Below, in pieces: positions 45,436 to 45,537 of a DNA stretch of 45,537 nucleotides; within the stretch, counting starts at the first letter, position 1; every line of letters begins with the position of its first letter. The DNA is taken from contig NZ_JABANE010000073.1 in assembly GCF_012844305.1 (NCBI RefSeq), positions 1 to 45,537 of the forward strand. Reading direction: 5' to 3'. Position numbers and translations under genes: made by a program. Origin of the DNA: Flammeovirga aprica JL-4. Lineage in GTDB: Bacteria; Bacteroidota; Bacteroidia; Cytophagales; Flammeovirgaceae. The notes beneath the pieces are model-generated. The model had not been told where the DNA came from and ran no database searches. It was given only the letters and a program-made list of their open reading frames with translations.

Positions 45436-45537
45436 AAAGGAAGAAAAGTTGTTATTTTAAATTTCCTACAAAATAAAACAAACAACTTTTCATGAGCCTT
45501 AACTCAGTAGCAAATCTACGAAAAACATTTGATGAAT

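Overview
The window looks like a chromosomal segment from a marine, gliding member of the Bacteroidota, closest in character to Flammeovirga and related Cytophagales. This rests on gene content only: secreted proteins with type 9 secretion (T9SS) C-terminal sorting domains, a PorP/SprF protein, a GH86-type agarase/porphyranase, an arylsulfatase, very large multidomain exoproteins, AT-rich DNA, and no obvious Shine-Dalgarno sequences. No rRNA, tRNA, CRISPR array, integrase or intact transposase gene was seen.

Layout. (1) 1-3.7 kb is a compact accessory island that looks like phage defence. It starts with what appears to be the last 24 codons of a type I restriction specificity gene (hsdS). Next come two overlapping genes whose sizes, order and some sequence patterns resemble lambda RexA and RexB, then a split OLD-like pair (AAA/ABC-type ATPase plus TOPRIM/DUF3226 protein). 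A 12-bp tandem repeat follows directly. (2) 4.2-10.2 kb is one gene for a ~2000-residue secreted amylase with two different GH13 catalytic domains, five CBM26-like starch-binding modules, five chitobiase/HEX-C-like linkers and a type A sorting domain. (3) 10.2-14 kb holds a dispersed repeat family, two small genes, and a two-gene operon for a CsgG/LpoB-like exported protein and an exported caspase-fold protein. (4) 14.3-21.1 kb is a PorP/SprF gene followed by a ~1900-residue PKD-repeat adhesin with a type B (gliding-motility) sorting domain. (5) 21.5-30 kb has a GNAT acetyltransferase, a 1707-residue LRR exoprotein with a type A sorting domain, and a divergent receiver-only response regulator and membrane histidine kinase. 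(6) 30-40.7 kb is a loose polysaccharide-degradation cluster: GH28-like enzyme, LRR lipoprotein, GH86-like enzyme (minus strand), sulfatase lipoprotein and an unclassified probable clan GH-A hydrolase. There is no SusC/SusD pair or hybrid sensor in view. (7) 40.8-45.4 kb has the DUF2339 and DUF3999 membrane-protein pair and a WG-repeat protein.

The gaps in parts 3 and 6 are unusually rich in structured repeats. Family A has five copies, four of them within 1.3 kb. Family B is MITE-like with four copies between 31.8 and 44.5 kb. There is also a cluster of short perfect hairpins at 36.86-36.99 kb, and nested inverted repeats after the GH28 gene.

The best candidate for an undescribed system is the left-edge island: a RexAB-like exclusion module in a bacteroidete, placed directly upstream of an OLD-like ATPase/TOPRIM pair. 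All functional statements come from reading the sequence; no database search was run.
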